Below, in pieces: positions 61,851-64,000 of a DNA stretch of 64,000 nt. A model generated the notes under the pieces. It worked only from the letters and a program-made list of their open reading frames with translations. It was not told the DNA's origin and ran no database searches. Positions within the stretch are counted from its first letter, which is position 1. Each line of letters begins with the position of its first letter. The position numbers and the translations under genes were made by a program. This DNA is from Quillaja saponaria (lineage: Eukaryota > Streptophyta > Magnoliopsida > Fabales > Quillajaceae): assembly GCA_029379385.1 (NCBI GenBank), contig CM055605.1, positions 10,823,001-10,887,000 on the forward strand, read 5' to 3'.

Positions 61851-62803
61851 AAACTGAATGGTGATGATTTATAATGTTACGGTTTTGTTGGATTGCATAC
61901 ACTTTGGAAGGTTTAGGAAATCTGAATTGTGTGAGCTAATTGATAAGTGATGATTTTTTGTTGTCTTATGTGATATGTCATGATCCATATGTCTTTGGAT
62001 TTGGATTGATATTGACCATTAGGTCTTATGATCATTGATGCAACCAAGTTTAAGATCAGATCTAAACAAGGCCATTAATTGCTAAAAAAAGAGATGTAGT
62101 CCTATAACATTGGGCACCCAGATTTAATTGAACCCTACCTCAATCATATATATTAAAAAGGTATCTCAAAGTTGTATTTTTTTTTATGCTTATAAGGGTC
62201 AATCTGATTATTTGTTAGCTAGTTTAATGGATTATTTCCAAAGGGTTAGGTGTATGAAAGGGAAACTCACTTTGTGAAGGAAAAAATACATGGTTGAAGA
62301 GGAGTTGGAATCCACTCAAAGAGCTTGATTTGAGGATAAAATTAAACCTCTGCCTCATTCCTACGTGTAAAAAAAAATTCCATAACACTCACTGCCTCTA
62401 TTGCAGTAGCAATGCAAGTAAGAAGAGAAAGCAATAAGCTTTTCAATACCATCAATAACACTAAAATACCAATTAAACCAAAATTATTTTTCAAATTTTC
62501 AGAACACCCATCATTGAAACCATAAAAGAATTTCAGGGCCCCAATACAATTCAAAGAAAAAACGCAAAGAGAGAAAGCTAACCAACTTGGAATTCTGAGC
62601 AAGTCCGAATGATTTCAGGGAACCAGACTTCAGAGCATCACACGACCACCAACGAAATTGGACGACACCAGAGTTGAAGACAGTGACGGGAGGTAAGGGG
62701 GTTTGAGGGTGGGAAAAAATTTCAGACAGAAAGAGAGACACATGAGGGAAAATCGAGAAACTGAGAAAGAAAGAGGGAAACTTTGGTTTAAAATTTGGGA
62801 AAT
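61851..62803. other. No gene supported
   Basis: The minus-strand frame 62511-62816 (101 codons, hydrophobic and Phe/Ser-rich) has no recognised domain and low-complexity composition. Not called. Confidence 0.35.
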
Positions 62804-62912
62804 TTATCAGCGACAATATTCATGTCACTTATACAATAATAAAACATAAAAATTATAACAATATCATTGAAAGTAAAACCTTGTCTCATAAGGATAATAT
62901 TGTCGCTGATAA
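62804..62912. repeat. Perfect 17-bp inverted repeat
   Basis: TTATCAGCGACAATATT (62804-62820) is exactly the complement of AATATTGTCGCTGATAA (62896-62912), 75 bases apart. A small MITE or a stem-loop. Confidence 0.7.
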
Positions 62913-64000
62913 TTTCACACATTTTGAAATAAAATATTTGAACTAAATGAAGGAAACAAATATTTTTTATCACCAGGCTAACCCTTTAGGGATCTATCAC
63001 GTGTACTTAATTTTTGGTAGAATAATACATTAGTAATGTCTTAGGGTTTTCAACCCTAATGGAGTTGGCTTAATAGTCAAGAAGGTATTCCCTTTATTGA
63101 CTTTCTGAATTTTAATCTCCTCAACCTATCTGGATAGGTCAGTGTAATTTTAAAAATGAAAAATTATATTTATTGCCCCTAAACTATATTAATTATTTTG
63201 TTGATTCGTTCTAAAATTATTTTTCTTTCAATTTCATCTCATATCATTCAAATGTGAACCATACCTTCTCTCAATTTATACCGTTAGCATTTTTGGTAGA
63301 AATTATTAATATGACTAAAATAAACATGTGTTGTTGAGCAAAGCAAAAAAACAAAAAAAATTATTTTTCTCTCACTCAGGCATCCCTCTCACCCATGAAA
63401 TCAGGATTTATGTTGATTTCAACATTTTAAAAATTTACAAAGTTTATCTACTTCCTTCTAGTTTCTTACTAATCTATGAATGATTACTAGGAAATTTAAC
63501 TATATTGACAATATTTTTAAATATTTTCAGATTGTTCAGAGAGAGGTGAGTATCATAGAGTGGAGTGAGAGAAACAGCAAAAATATTTAAGATCTAATTT
63601 TATCCATTTTTGTCAGCTGATAACACATGGCAAAAAATTCTTATAACCCACCTCATCATTGTCCAACTAAAGGCAACACAGTGTAAACAACAAATTAACT
63701 CGAGCAGAAATAAGGTCAAGTCCCAATTGATGCAAGAACAATGTGTTTCTATTATTAACGATTTTATTTTATATCTATTCATGATATTTACTGCATTATT
63801 TGAGCCCAATAATATTGACAAGAGTATACATGTATTAAAGTCATTATATATTGCAGGGTTCCTCCATATTTGTATGATCATGATCAATATATGTGACTCA
63901 GAAACTACCTTTCCCTGCAGCTGCAATTTGAGTATATTAAATAAAAACTCATATATATAGTAGTCGACAAATTCGAATTTAAAAATTAAAAATTATATTT
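62913..64000. other. No gene seen
   Basis: AT-rich. 63060-63160 has a weak tRNA-SINE look (TTGGCTTAATAGTCAAG followed by a run of pyrimidines) without a B box I would defend. Confidence 0.35.

Noticed and set aside
62511..62816. 101-codon hydrophobic protein
   Set aside because: Low-complexity composition, no domain, no splice or promoter support.
63060..63160. tRNA-derived SINE
   Set aside because: A-box-like and pyrimidine stretches are present, but there is no convincing B box, poly(A) tail or duplication.

Overview
The window reads as nuclear DNA of a eudicot plant: strongly AT-rich, with GT-AG introns, nested LTR retrotransposons, hAT, CACTA and Harbinger-type DNA transposons, and plant cell-wall genes. 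I cannot name the species. Genes are sparse. Most recognisable sequence is transposon-derived, and most of that is decayed.

Layout. 479-847 holds a small reading frame broken by two stop codons. 1731-5141 is a Ty1/copia element (minus strand) with very short LTRs. 5540-10340 is the leader and gag remnant of a Ty3/gypsy element, split by a 3.3 kb solo LTR (5628-8914) and followed by the 3' end of a CACTA element (to 10990). 11560-12300 looks like a decayed coiled-coil gag. 12500-17340 is a 90-bp tandem repeat split by a structurally complete non-autonomous LTR element (12679-17180) that carries gag and protease but no polymerase. 17929-18695 is a non-autonomous hAT element that seems to carry a captured last exon of a host gene.

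The main gene region is 19239-25006: two pectin methylesterase genes, tail to tail, both of the PRO (inhibitor-like) plus esterase type. Each has exactly one extra base in its coding sequence. They would act in the cell wall, removing methyl esters from homogalacturonan. 25100-33350 is intergenic DNA with a decayed copia element and an RNase H remnant.

34428-42671 contains three small genes, all on the minus strand, for secreted peptides that share the cysteine spacing CX3CX3C-X13-CX3CX3C. Two of them are copies made by a segmental duplication. Between them lie two MITEs, a gypsy reverse transcriptase remnant and a possible decayed multi-exon gene.

43415-50818 is a second copy of the gypsy LTR, into which a full-length hAT transposon (46425-50239) inserted with a perfect 8-bp target duplication. 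51523-55183 contains a long hairpin, a small hAT element and a non-autonomous LTR element. 55458-59681 is a CACTA-like element whose intron holds about 12 copies of a 168-bp tandem repeat. The last 4 kb has a hAT 3' end, a LINE C-terminus and a short inverted repeat, with no gene I can support.
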